DNA of 39,209 bases from JAAYCB01 sp012744395 (GCA_028703175.1 JAQVNJ010000048.1:1-39209); one strand, 5' to 3'. Positions 24,737-33,147 are shown, counted from the stretch's first letter. Program-made: numbers and translations. The notes: a model not told the origin generated them from the sequence alone.

Positions 24737-24930
24737 AATGTCGAATGTCGAATGTCGAATGAATGTCGAAGGCGAAGTGTCGAAAGGCTGTCGAAGCCCA
24801 AAGCGCGAACACGGAGAAGTCGGAGGCTTCAGGCTTCGACATTCGTCATTCGTCATTCTTTCGTCATTCGACATTCGTGATTCGCTATTCTTTCGACACT
24901 CGTCATTCGACATTCGTCATTTCCTTGACT
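24737..24930. repeat. GAATGTC/GACATTC low-complexity repeat pair
   Basis: The left part (24737-24771) is GAATGTC repeated several times. The right part (24837-24928) is a run of CATTCGTCATTCGACATTCG-like units, the inverse orientation, so the two arms could pair into a large hairpin around about 65 bp. Translations of this repeat read FDIRHSSF-type peptides, a known sign of intergenic repeats wrongly called as genes. It fills the gap between two phage-block genes. Confidence 0.75.
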
Positions 24931-25598
24931 CAGGCCTGGGCATCCTTTTCCCGGTTCGGGCTGGCGGCCGGGCCGCGTGGTTCCTCGCTGGGGCGAACGC
25001 CGTGTGGGATCGGCACGCGGTTCGCATCGCCGCCGAACGAGACGGCCATGTCGAATATCTCGCTGAGCGACGCATAGAGCATCAGCGACTCGCGGGGCGT
25101 GATCCGGTAGGTCGCGTAGCGGCTGTCCAGCCGCGTGGCCTCGACGATGTGCTGGTCGAGGGCCGTGACGAACATCCGCGCGTCGACGTTCCGCAAATCG
25201 ACATCACACAGCAGCGGCACGTTCGGGTCCGAGCCGTCGAGCCGGTAAGGCAGGTCGAACTCGCGGCCCGCCGGCCGTGCGACCTCCTCGCCGGCGGGAC
25301 TCTTGTCGTTCACGTCGTCGAGCAGGGTCAGATTCAGGTCCCGCGCCCGTTCCTGCAACGTCTTGATGTCGATCTGCTGCGGATTGTGCGTGATCTTGCG
25401 GCGGAGGAAATCCAGCCGCACCAGGTGCTCGATGATGAAATCGTTGGTCGCGGTGTCCCAGCCGCTCTGCACGCCGAACTCGCCATCCTGGAGAATCTGC
25501 CCGCGGAACAGCAGGCAATGGCCCACGTAGGTGTGGATCGAACGGTTGCGGAATCGCGTGATCGAGTCTTCAAACGTGTCTTTGCCGGGGACGGACAT
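24930..25598 (-). CDS. Hypothetical protein of the phage packaging block
   Basis: 222 residues from the ATG at 25598, with AAGGAG about 5 nt upstream. No family recognised. The protein is soluble, mixed alpha/beta, without signal peptide or membrane segment. Notable stretches are TYVGHCLLFRGQILQDGEFG (24-43) and YATYRITPRESLMLYASLSE near 165-184. The last 20 residues are disordered (EEPRGPAASPNREKDAQA). It lies between the secreted protease gene and the small membrane protein, all on one strand, so it is likely co-expressed with the packaging genes. Confidence 0.75.
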   Translation of the reverse strand: MSVPGKDTFEDSITRFRNRSIHTYVGHCLLFRGQILQDGEFGVQSGWDTATNDFIIEHLVRLDFLRRKITHNPQQIDIKTLQERARDLNLTLLDDVNDKSPAGEEVARPAGREFDLPYRLDGSDPNVPLLCDVDLRNVDARMFVTALDQHIVEATRLDSRYATYRITPRESLMLYASLSEIFDMAVSFGGDANRVPIPHGVRPSEEPRGPAASPNREKDAQA

Positions 25599-25616
25599 GG
25601 CAGGCTCCTTGGGGGG

Positions 25617-25853
25617 AAAGGGTTCAGGTAGAGGGTTCAGGGTTCAGTTTCTTGCAGTGCACCTCGTTCCTAATCGCCGGCTTGGGAACCAGGTAGAGGG
25701 TTCGGGGCGCAGGCTCTGGGGTCGGGCTTGGGTGGAGGGTCCGAGGTTCAGTCTTCAGCGAACCAGGCAAATCCATCTGAGCCATCAAGTTGCCCACTCC
25801 TACCAGGCCAACACAAAAATACGGAACCCTGAACCCTCTACCTGGACCCTATG
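25617..25853. repeat. Intergenic repeat cluster including palindrome copy 3
   Basis: Contains GTTCAGGG-type runs at 25617-25652 and 25690-25765, a diverged GTTCCCAAGC-type palindrome at 25663-25689, and an inverted run (AACCCTGAACCCTCTACC) at 25825-25845 that reaches the 3' end of the protease gene. No gene is seen between 25599 and 25848. Confidence 0.7.
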
Positions 25854-27270
25854 TCGGCTCTGCCGGCAACGGCTCCGCGTCGTGGATTCGCAGGAAGCGG
25901 TCGCAAACGCGGCGGCGGACGTTTTGGGCCCAGCGGGCGACGGCGTCGTCGGCGCCGGCCTCCATCTGGCACAGTTCGCGGTCGTATTCCCGGCCGAGCG
26001 TGGCGTCGGCCGTCGCGCTGCGGCCCGACAGGGCGTAGACCGAGTTGAGCTGCCTGGCATAGCGGTCGTTCCACGGGCCCGGCGGCCGGCGGGAATCGCC
26101 GGGCGCGGATTTCTCCCCTTTCCGGCGCTCGGCTCTGCGGCGGAGGATCGCCAGCCCGACGCGCAGGGCGAGGACCGCCGCCAGCGAAGGGGGCGCCGTC
26201 CATCCCAGCGCGGCCAATAGGCTCGGCAGCACCGCGGCCAGCAGGCTCGGCGCGGCGGAGCGAGCGGCCTCGCCGGCGGCCGCCGGCAACTGCTCCTGCC
26301 CGGCCGGCGCCTGCCGTTCGAGCCGCTCGCGGAGTCCGCCGATCGCGGAGAGCGCCGATTCAATCGTGGCCAGCCTTGAGGCCAGCGCCTGATCGCCGGC
26401 GGATTTCCGCCGCGCCAGGGCGTCGAGTTGCCGCTCCAGGGCGTCGAATCGCCCGAGGATTGCCGCCGGCTCCGCCAGCGACTCGTCCGCGGATTGGGGC
26501 AAGCTTGCTGGCGCGTCGCCGGAGGGCGGCGCTGGCGATTCGGGCGGCCCGTCCGGCGCGCGCGGGCTGGGCAGCAGCCGTTCCAGGAACCGCCGCACGC
26601 GGCCGCAGTATGTGGCGTGAACCGTGCGCCCGTCGGTGCCCCAGACAACGCCCACCAGCTCACCCCCCGCGTTGAGCACCGGTCCACCCGAATCGCCGTC
26701 GCGGGCAGCGCCAGCCAGGCAGAGGGTCTCATACGTCGCCGCGCCGGAGCGGTTGGTATAGCCGCGGGCGCGGCCGCTGCTACAGCGGTAGGCGCCGTCC
26801 GGACCGTAACCGCAGTGCTCCAGGGGTTCGCCCGGCCGCGGCGCTTCCGCGGCCAGGCGGATCGGCTCGATGCCGGGCGAGTCGATCCGCAGCACCGACA
26901 AGTCCCAGGTCGTGTCGATCGCCAGCAGCGCCGCGCCGGTTTGCCGCCCGTCGGAGAAGACGACCCACACGCGGCCGGTCCCCTCGTTGAACAGGTGGGC
27001 GCAAGAGAGGACCAGCGCGGACCGGCCATCGTCGTGGACCACGCTGCCGCTGGCATACAGGCGGCACCGCCCGACCGCCTGGACAACGCGGACCACCGCC
27101 CGCGGCCCCGGCGACGGGCAACTTCCACCGACGCACTCGGCGCGCGAACCGGCCACGGCCGCAGGGAGGATGGCGGCCGCGCAGACCGCCGCGGGCAATT
27201 GCCGGAGAATTCTCAAGGCACAAGCTCCAATCATCAACAGCAGCCGAGTTGCCGCATTGCGCAAAACCAT
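25849..27270 (-). CDS. Secreted trypsin-like serine protease with C-terminal membrane region
   Basis: 473 residues with an N-terminal signal peptide (about 1-44, hydrophobic AAVCAAAILPAAVAG). The trypsin-fold domain (about 58-235) has an intact triad: His92 (LSCAHLF), Asp123 (TWDLSVLR) and Ser194 (RDGDSGGPVL). A Pro-rich linker (235-265) and a helical region (270-320) follow, then hydrophobic segments at about 340-385 and a charged C-terminus. It sits inside the phage packaging gene order, which is unusual because capsid-maturation proteases are not secreted. It may act on the envelope during release, or be a captured host gene. An ATG at 27234 is an alternative start; neither has a clear ribosome-binding site. 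Confidence 0.85.
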   Translation of the reverse strand: MVLRNAATRLLLMIGACALRILRQLPAAVCAAAILPAAVAGSRAECVGGSCPSPGPRAVVRVVQAVGRCRLYASGSVVHDDGRSALVLSCAHLFNEGTGRVWVVFSDGRQTGAALLAIDTTWDLSVLRIDSPGIEPIRLAAEAPRPGEPLEHCGYGPDGAYRCSSGRARGYTNRSGAATYETLCLAGAARDGDSGGPVLNAGGELVGVVWGTDGRTVHATYCGRVRRFLERLLPSPRAPDGPPESPAPPSGDAPASLPQSADESLAEPAAILGRFDALERQLDALARRKSAGDQALASRLATIESALSAIGGLRERLERQAPAGQEQLPAAAGEAARSAAPSLLAAVLPSLLAALGWTAPPSLAAVLALRVGLAILRRRAERRKGEKSAPGDSRRPPGPWNDRYARQLNSVYALSGRSATADATLGREYDRELCQMEAGADDAVARWAQNVRRRVCDRFLRIHDAEPLPAEPT

Positions 27271-27330
27271 CTTGCTCGAGCCCCGATGCTTGGACCTTGG
27301 ACCGTGGACCCTATCTCCTCTGTTTCCTGC

Positions 27331-27906
27331 CTACTTCAGCGTGAAGCGGTACCGGTAGAACGGGCTTCGCGCCAGATCGGCCGGTTCGGTGAGCCGATCG
27401 GCCAGGTGCGGCACCGGGTCGACGCCGCCGCCGAGCCGATCGGCCATCACGCACGCCTGACTGCAAAACGGCGGCCAGCGGCTCGGTTGATCGTCGTTAA
27501 GACTGGGGCGGACAAACATCCGCACGAGCGGCAGGTGGAGCGCGGCCGCCGCGACCAGGCCCAGGTAGCCATAGTCGCAGCCGGCCAACCGCCGCATGAA
27601 GGCGACGGCCGCCGCCGCGCTGTACTCCGGCCAGCGACCGCCGGGATTGGCCTGGTAGACGTCGATCCGCCCCGGCCGGCGGCGAACCTGGCTGGAAAGG
27701 GTCACGGCCCGGCCCCCGTACCATCCGCGAATCTCCAGGCAGAACAGGTCGTTGCCCCACCAGGCGGCCTTGGCGGCGTGGCTGTGGACGCCCCGGCCGG
27801 CGACGGAGATCACGCTCCGCCGGCGAAACAGCAGCAGGTCCCCATCGGCGATCTCGCACCGCGCTGCGGAGTAGGGGACGAGGTGAACGTGGTTGGGAGA
27901 TGGCAT
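27331..27906 (-). CDS. YiiX/NlpC-P60-like permuted papain-fold cysteine hydrolase
   Basis: 191 residues from the ATG at 27906; longer frames run into repeats and the neighbouring gene. GDLLLF (22-27) opens the fold. His43 in GVHSHAA and Cys148 in FCSQACV are the expected catalytic pair, in the permuted order with His before Cys that marks YiiX/YebB-type enzymes. The C-terminal PADLARSPFYRYRF is typical of the family. Members hydrolyse amide or thioester bonds, often in peptidoglycan or lipids. In this block it could help DNA delivery or cell lysis, but that is inference. No signal peptide is visible. It lies 25 bp after the HTH/zinc-ribbon gene. Confidence 0.75.
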   Translation of the reverse strand: MPSPNHVHLVPYSAARCEIADGDLLLFRRRSVISVAGRGVHSHAAKAAWWGNDLFCLEIRGWYGGRAVTLSSQVRRRPGRIDVYQANPGGRWPEYSAAAAVAFMRRLAGCDYGYLGLVAAAALHLPLVRMFVRPSLNDDQPSRWPPFCSQACVMADRLGGGVDPVPHLADRLTEPADLARSPFYRYRFTLK

Positions 27907-27918
27907 CGCGGGTCGGAT

Positions 27919-27941
27919 AGGGGTTCGGGGTTCAGGGTTCG
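27919..27941. repeat. GTTCAGGG-type repeat overlapping a gene end
   Basis: GGGGTTCGGGGTTCAGGG followed by TTCGG. It covers the 3' end of the HTH/zinc-ribbon gene (stop at 27932), so the final residues of that protein (APEP) are repeat-encoded. Confidence 0.65.
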
Positions 27942-28372
27942 GGAGCGATATACGGGGAAGCGGTGTAGTTCGTCGGGCAAACGGCCAGCAGGCAATTGCG
28001 ATGCTGCTGCTTCCGCCGCGCGACGCGGACCTCGGCATACCGCCGCTGGTGTTCGGGCTTGAGGTCGAGGCCGAGCGGCCTCTCGAGCGGCACATCCGGC
28101 GGCAACCGCCCCGTCCGGGCAGACCGCTTGCGCGCGGAACAGAGAACACAGGGCATCCTCACCAGGCCGCCGCACTCCGGGCAGCGGCGCGGAGGCCCCT
28201 CCGGTTCGACTTGCCCGCGGATTTCGAGCGCCTCGTCGCTCCACCGCTCGCCCGACGCGATCGCGCTGATTGTGCCGCAACTGACCTTCAGAAGCTCGGC
28301 AATCTGGCGATAGCTGTGGGTCCGCTCGGCCAGAAGCTGCTTGATTCGGCGGATCACTACGGGCGCAAGCAT
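27932..28372 (-). CDS. HTH plus zinc-ribbon regulator, first gene of the packaging block
   Basis: 146 residues. The N-terminal HTH (about 5-40) reads RRIKQLLAERTHSYRQIAEL then VSCGTISAIASGERW, a homeodomain/sigma-region-4-like fold. Residues about 62-80 hold a four-cysteine zinc ribbon, RRCPECGG followed by PCVLC. The rest is basic (RRYAEVRVARRKQQHRN). I associate this HTH-CPxCGG-MPCxxC layout with many planctomycete paralogues of unknown role. As the promoter-proximal gene of the packaging block it is a candidate regulator of that block. The ATG at 28372 has no clear ribosome-binding site. Confidence 0.8.
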   Translation of the reverse strand: MLAPVVIRRIKQLLAERTHSYRQIAELLKVSCGTISAIASGERWSDEALEIRGQVEPEGPPRRCPECGGLVRMPCVLCSARKRSARTGRLPPDVPLERPLGLDLKPEHQRRYAEVRVARRKQQHRNCLLAVCPTNYTASPYIAPEP

Positions 28373-28413
28373 GGCTGGGGAAGATCACCGGTTGCAGGTC
28401 ACGGGAATTTGAC

Positions 28414-28441
28414 CTCGTTCCCAAACTCCCGCTGGGGAACG
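28414..28441. repeat. GTTCCCAAGC palindromic repeat, copy 4
   Basis: CTCGTTCCCAAACTCCC followed by GCTGGGGAACG, one arm slightly diverged. It lies in the leader of the packaging block, between the terminator at 28463-28507 and the HTH gene. Confidence 0.7.
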
Positions 28442-28462
28442 CTCTTGCCTTGGGCAAGAACC

Positions 28463-28507
28463 AAAAAAAAGGCCCGCCGCCGGAAACGGTCGTTCCGGCG
28501 GCGGGCC
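28463..28507 (-). terminator. Strong rho-independent terminator before the packaging block
   Basis: On the minus strand, perfect 15-bp arms (GGCCCGCCGCCGGAA and its complement, 28507-28493 and 28485-28471) enclose a 7-nt loop and are followed by eight T (28470-28463). It can end transcription from the outer-membrane protein gene 220 bp upstream, insulating the phage block. It could also act as an attenuator or end a small RNA arising from 28508-28620. Confidence 0.9.
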
Positions 28508-28726
28508 CGTAGGGATACCCGACCTCGCTTGAGGTCGAGCTCACTCGATACCTGATGCTCGTGTATCAGCCTAACAAATCAGCAGAAATTTACAAGTACT
28601 TTTCTGAACGCTTGCCGATTTTCTCGCTGTCAGCAAGAAAGGCCATCAGCCGTCACCAGACAATCAAGAGGGAGGGTTGGCGATCCCCCGGATGAAGGCT
28701 GACGCCTGACGGCTGACGGCTGACGG
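28508..28726. other. AT-richer intergenic region, possible promoter or small RNA
   Basis: Together with 28373-28507 this makes a 354-bp gap without a gene. It is A+T-rich at 28560-28625 and has a GACCTC-GCTT-GAGGTC palindrome near 28522-28537. Next to the porin stop codon is a tandem CTGACGG repeat (28700-28728). No clear promoter hexamers were identified. Confidence 0.4.
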
Positions 28727-30796
28727 CTAGTAATAGTGGTTCAACTGGAGCATCACCTCGGCGTCGAACTCGCGGTCCGCGTCGCAGCGCAAGGGGCAGG
28801 CGGCGGCCACGGTCAACCGCGTCGCCTCGAACAACTGGAAGTGAACGCCGCCGGTGAGGTTCAGCAGGTCCTGCCGCCCCGCCAGGTTGGTGATCGTGTC
28901 GATTTCATACGGGGAGGGCGTCACCACGAGATCCCCGGCGGGCGCCTCGTCGGGCGGCTGGAGCGTCGTGGTATAGTGGAGTTCCACCATCGGCGCCACG
29001 CCCTTGAGGAACGGCGCGTTGGGGGCCCGGTACACCCAGTAGCCGATGTTCATGTCGAGAAACAACAGCGACTGGTCCTGCAAGCGCCCCTCGGCGCCGC
29101 GGATTCGCGTCAGGTTTCCGTTGGCGTCGAAATCAACCTGGGCGAACATCTGCCCGAACAGGCGGTCGGTGGGCACCCAAAGGTATCCGATGAACGGCTG
29201 GAAATGCACCGCCTCGTTTTCGACGCTGGCCAGCGTGGTCACCCCCCCAACTCCGTCGTCCAGGATCAACTCCGAATCAGCGCCCGTCGGAAACACGATC
29301 CCCAGCCCCGCCGCCAACGCGCTGCGCTGGCTGCGGCAGAGCAGCGTCTTGACGGCCATCGCCACGTTGCCGAACTCGGTCCCCTCAAGCCCCGCGTCCT
29401 GGCCGACGACCTGCGACGCATCCAGACCGCGGGCGAACGGGACCCTCAACTCGACGGACCAGTTCTCGTCCCAGAACGTCTTCTCCAGGCCGAAGGTGAA
29501 CCGGTCGAGCGGCAGCGCCGGCCCATCAAACGTCTCCAAGGCATTGGCGAAATGGTTGTAGTTGAAAAAAAAACGATCCATGGGGATCGGGCTGTTGTTT
29601 TCGGCAATCTTGAAGTTGCGATCGCCGCCGGAGATGGAAACCGGCGAGGCGCCGCCTTCGATTTCGTCGATCGTTATGTAACTGTAGTTGCCGCCGAGAA
29701 AATCGCCGATCATGTGGGGCGCGGCCGATGAGGGCGCGCGGGCCGCCCCGAACGAGCCCGCCAGGGCCGCTGCCTCGGGCGCCGCGGCTACTTCGGGCGC
29801 CCCTTCCGCCCGCTCGTCACCGGGCGAAGGGGCGGGTTTCGCCGCTTCCACCCCGGGCGGCATCGGCGCCGCGGGCGCCGGCGGGCAGACCGCCCCCGCC
29901 CTCCGACCCAAGCATCGGGCGCAGCGGCATCCGATCCCCCGAACGCCCGAATGCTCAACGGAGACAGGGCCCAACGGGCCGGCCGCTCCGGCCTCGGACC
30001 GCCCGGCGGCGGCCGCCGGTCCATCGAACCCGTGCGACGACAGGCCCACCGGATGGACCAGCGTCGCGGTTGCAGTCCCCGCCGCCGGCGGCACGGGCGC
30101 TTCGAGGACCCGCTCGTCGGTCTCCTTGCCGTCCACCGCCGTCGGCCCCTCCTTCCGTTCCTCGACCTCCGCCGGGGCAACCGTCGGAATCTGGTTGCAC
30201 GCCCGCAGCGCCATCTCGGCTGCGGCGCGGACGCGGGCCGAAGGCTCCTTCCAGCAGCCGTTCGCATCCGTGGCCAAGGCCACGTCCCGCAGTTTGTCCT
30301 TGACTTGCCGATCGCAGCACGTCGCCCGATTGCAGAGCGCGCACGGATTGCCCGCCGCCCTGCAAAAGGCCACGGCCGCCTCGTAGCGGACATCCTCCGT
30401 GCAGTCGTCGAGCGCCGCGAGCAGCGCTTCCTTGACACCCGGGTAACAACCGCAGGCGATCTCGGCCAGATATTTGATCGCCTTGATCTTCTGGGGTTTA
30501 AGGTCCTCCTGCTGCTTGATCTCGGCCGCCGCCTTGATCGCCGGATTGTCCGACGCCAGGTTGGCCGGATCGGCCAGGGCCTTCAGCCGCGGCTTCCGCT
30601 CCAGCCCGGGATGCTCCCCCTGGCGATTCATCAGGCCGTCGTACGAGCGGTGGACGGTCTGCGGAATGCCAAGAAAGTGCCACAGCGTGTGCGGCGCCGC
30701 GGGCGCCTGCTGTGCCTGGCCTCGGTCTTGGCCCCCAAAGAATACCGCCCCAACGACAACCATCCCAACAAGATACGCGGTTCTCATTCCCCCCAT
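28727..30796 (-). CDS. Outer-membrane beta-barrel protein with HEAT-like N-terminal region
   Basis: 689 residues with a signal peptide (MRTAYLVGMVVVGAVFFGG, cleavage near GQAQQ). Residues about 85-215 are helical with HEAT-like repeats and paired cysteines (NPCALCNRATCCDRQ). A Pro/Ala/Gly-rich linker spans about 220-365. From about 370 to the end the sequence alternates as beta strands (NYSYITIDEIEGG, WSVELRVPFARG, GYWVYRAPNAPF) and ends in HYY, the aromatic end usual for outer-membrane barrels. It resembles the transporter/MetA-pathway barrel families. Known planctomycete proteins combine such parts, but the function is unknown. ATG 30796 is used; ATG 30787 is also possible. Confidence 0.8.
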   Translation of the reverse strand: MGGMRTAYLVGMVVVGAVFFGGQDRGQAQQAPAAPHTLWHFLGIPQTVHRSYDGLMNRQGEHPGLERKPRLKALADPANLASDNPAIKAAAEIKQQEDLKPQKIKAIKYLAEIACGCYPGVKEALLAALDDCTEDVRYEAAVAFCRAAGNPCALCNRATCCDRQVKDKLRDVALATDANGCWKEPSARVRAAAEMALRACNQIPTVAPAEVEERKEGPTAVDGKETDERVLEAPVPPAAGTATATLVHPVGLSSHGFDGPAAAAGRSEAGAAGPLGPVSVEHSGVRGIGCRCARCLGRRAGAVCPPAPAAPMPPGVEAAKPAPSPGDERAEGAPEVAAAPEAAALAGSFGAARAPSSAAPHMIGDFLGGNYSYITIDEIEGGASPVSISGGDRNFKIAENNSPIPMDRFFFNYNHFANALETFDGPALPLDRFTFGLEKTFWDENWSVELRVPFARGLDASQVVGQDAGLEGTEFGNVAMAVKTLLCRSQRSALAAGLGIVFPTGADSELILDDGVGGVTTLASVENEAVHFQPFIGYLWVPTDRLFGQMFAQVDFDANGNLTRIRGAEGRLQDQSLLFLDMNIGYWVYRAPNAPFLKGVAPMVELHYTTTLQPPDEAPAGDLVVTPSPYEIDTITNLAGRQDLLNLTGGVHFQLFEATRLTVAAACPLRCDADREFDAEVMLQLNHYY

Positions 30797-31239
30797 CCTC
30801 TGACCCCCTCCGGGTCAGAAAAGTGCTCCTGCCGCTTGCCTGGTTCAACGGCCAGCCCCTCGCACTCCCCCGAGCCGGCAACCCGTAAGAATATCCCACA
30901 AAGTTACCTACCCCCAATGGGCTGTATCAGAGCGGATCGACATCGGTCGTTTTTCGACTTGAGCACCCGCTGCGCCGAATTCGGGCGATTCGCTGGCGGC
31001 GGGCGCGTCGTGCCGATTGGGCAGACTGTGCGCCCTCGACAGGCGGGCTGTACGGCCAAGGCGGATCCCCAACAAGGGGATGGCCGCTTGCCGCAGAATG
31101 CGTCTCCAGACGCGTCGGAGCCGCCAACCGGTTCGTGGAACGCCTCTCCGAGTCCGTCGAAGCTCGATCCGGTTGGCGGCTCTCTCGGTTTGCCAACTTG
31201 TCCGCAGACTTCACCCGCCCAGCGAAGACGTCTGGGAGA
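30797..31239. other. Intergenic region upstream of the barrel protein
   Basis: 443 bp without a credible gene. A weak promoter candidate for the barrel gene lies on the minus strand at about 30921-30892 (TTGGGG, 18-bp spacer, TATTCT). CGTCGGAG-like and AACCGG-rich segments at 31100-31190 show some internal symmetry (GCCGCCAACCGG near 31120, CCGGTTGGCGGC near 31169). This could form a long hairpin downstream of the transporter gene. Confidence 0.45.
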
Positions 31240-32511
31240 CTAGTCCGCGGCGGCCGACTCGTCGCCAACGGCTTCTGCCTCGCCGCTCTTGGACCCGGCG
31301 ATCTTGTCGTGGAAAAGGACGAGGAACGCAACGGTCATCACCGCAGACATGGCCGTCATCGTCAACCAGACGGGCTTCCAATCCACGACACCCGCGGCCG
31401 ACTTGCTCGCGTCGCGGAGCCAGGCCGTCACGAAGTTGCCGATGATCGTGCCGACGCCGTATGTCAGCAGGAACATGATCCCCTGGGCCTGGGCGCGAAG
31501 ACTCGGCGGCGCCTTCTTGTCGACGTAGACCTGGCCGCCGACGAAGTAGAACCCGAAGATCAGGCCGTGAACCAGGATGGCCACGAAATACAGCGCGGAG
31601 ATGTCGGCCATGTCTCCCAACCAGAACGCCGCATAGCGAACCGTCAGGGCAATCAACCCGAGAATCAGCGTCCAACGAATCCCGCACTTCGCCAAGACGA
31701 AGGGCACGGCCACCATGAAGAACATCTCGGCGAACTGGCCCAGATTCATTGTCAAGGTGAGGTACTTGAATCCCTTGTCGTTGAGAAAGGCGGAGCCGAA
31801 ATTGAAGTACGCCGCAAAAGGTATCATCACGAGCATCGCCAGGACGATGTACAGGGCGAAGTAGAAATCCTTCATCAGCGTCAGTGCGCGGAGTCCGAGG
31901 ACGTCGATGATCGAACCCTGTTTGCCCTTGGCCGGCGGAGGCGTGTTCGGCAGCGTGAGGGCCAGCAGCGCGCCGGCAAGCCCGACGCCCGCCCCGCAAA
32001 GCATCGGCAAGTTCGATGTATCGAACCCCTTTTCGGCAACTCCGAAAGCCTTCACGGCCACGATGCTGAAGACGGCGGCCAAGACCCAGCCGATGGACCC
32101 GAAGACGCGAATCTGCGGAAACTTCTCCGAAGGCGCATGGGCCATGGCAATCGCGCTGGTCAGCCCCCAGGTGGGCATGTAGCAGAGCATGTGGGCCAGC
32201 AGCAGGATGAACAGGACAACCGGCGACTCGATCAACGCGGCGACTGCCAGCAGCACGGCGCCAATCAGATTCAGGGCGAACAGGACATGCTGCCCGGCAA
32301 AGTACCGGTCGGCAAGCATCCCCACCAGGGGCGAAGTCAGGCAGCCGAGCGCCATCGTGCTGAGAATCAACGCCTCATAAGCCGCGCCCACGCCGATCGT
32401 CTTCAAATATGCCGCCAGCGGAACCCACCAGACCGCCACCAGCATATACTGAAGGAACATCATCGCGCTGAGGCGAATCCGGTTGAAGAGCAGAGACGGT
32501 TCGTTGGTCAT
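31240..32511 (-). CDS. MFS transporter, NupG/XapB nucleoside-permease type
   Basis: 423 residues from ATG 32511 (AGGAAG 7 nt upstream). About twelve hydrophobic segments are present, starting LSAMMFLQYMLVAVWWVPLA and ending TMTAMSAVMTVAFLVLF. The early block WWVPLAAYL and the RVFGSIGWVLAAV segment resemble the nucleoside:H+ symporter family. It would import nucleosides or a related small molecule across the inner membrane. It follows an SDR gene remnant by 32 bp, which suggests an eroded catabolic operon. Substrate assignment is from general family likeness only. Confidence 0.85.
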   Translation of the reverse strand: MTNEPSLLFNRIRLSAMMFLQYMLVAVWWVPLAAYLKTIGVGAAYEALILSTMALGCLTSPLVGMLADRYFAGQHVLFALNLIGAVLLAVAALIESPVVLFILLLAHMLCYMPTWGLTSAIAMAHAPSEKFPQIRVFGSIGWVLAAVFSIVAVKAFGVAEKGFDTSNLPMLCGAGVGLAGALLALTLPNTPPPAKGKQGSIIDVLGLRALTLMKDFYFALYIVLAMLVMIPFAAYFNFGSAFLNDKGFKYLTLTMNLGQFAEMFFMVAVPFVLAKCGIRWTLILGLIALTVRYAAFWLGDMADISALYFVAILVHGLIFGFYFVGGQVYVDKKAPPSLRAQAQGIMFLLTYGVGTIIGNFVTAWLRDASKSAAGVVDWKPVWLTMTAMSAVMTVAFLVLFHDKIAGSKSGEAEAVGDESAAAD

Positions 32512-32543
32512 GGTTGGCTTCCTGAGGCTGAGGGTTGGGTTGG

Positions 32544-32800
32544 TCAGTGCATCGCCAGGCCGCTCACATCGACGGTAGCGCCGGTCGTGTAGCTCGCCCG
32601 ATCCGAACAAAGGAACACCGCCAAGCCGGCGATCTCCGGCGCTCGGCCGAGCCGCCCGGGAGGAACGCGCCGCTTCGACTTCTCCGGATCGGCGCCGCTC
32701 GCCGCGGCGAGCATTTCAGTGTACATCAAACCCGGCGCGACGCAATTCACGTTGATCCCGCGCCTGGCCAATTGCCGGGGCCAGCGCGATCGTCATCCCG
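32544..32800 (-). pseudogene. Remnant of an SDR oxidoreductase (FabG-like), C-terminus only
   Basis: The readable part (32544-32771) is the last 75 residues of a short-chain dehydrogenase: LARRGINVNCVAPGLMYTEM, PPGRLGRAPEIAGLAVFLCS, then TTGATVDVSGL. An in-frame stop occurs shortly upstream (near 32790), and the Rossmann motif and catalytic YxxxK are absent from the next 400 bp in any frame. It is therefore a truncated gene, probably once ahead of the MFS transporter. Confidence 0.75.
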
Positions 32801-33147
32801 AGGTCCAACGCGGGCTCCTTCCGCAGGCCGCAGAACACAGGACACGATGGACGGTTGCCTGACTTCCGAGCCCTGGCTTCCCAGAAGATAGCGTCCGCCA
32901 GGAGCGGAGTCCAGAACGGGCAGTGTCCAACCCGCCGACAAACCCGTTGGGGTGCGGCGTTGCATCGCCGCTTCGTCCCGCATGCCTTTCGGGCACGAAC
33001 TGCTCATAAGTGGGGGAATGCGGCCGACCTCGCCCCTGGGCAAATCCGCACCCTGGATTGCCGAGCTACCCGAACCGGTACAATTCCGTTCAGCCTGGAT
33101 AGCCAACCCCCTGCCCAGCCCACCACCCTCCAGAAGGACCTCGTGAT
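32772..33147. other. Region upstream of the small membrane protein
   Basis: 376 bp without a gene, beyond the few SDR-remnant codons at its left edge. A weak promoter for the rightward gene is possible: TTGCCG at 33058-33063, a short 15-bp spacer, TACAAT at 33079-33084. Short CCGACAAACCCGTTGGGG and CGGCGTTGCATCGCCG palindromes are near 32936 and 32958. Confidence 0.4.

Noticed and set aside
24725..24913. N-terminal extension of the small coiled-coil protein (MSNDECRKN...)
   Set aside because: It translates the GACATTC repeat array and is not a plausible protein segment.
24737..24930. Possible CRISPR array
   Set aside because: Units are 7-8 bp, contiguous and without unique spacers; this is low-complexity repeat.
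28700..28728. CTGACGG repeat as phage attachment site
   Set aside because: It belongs to a low-complexity family that occurs in several gaps, with no integrase or tRNA near.
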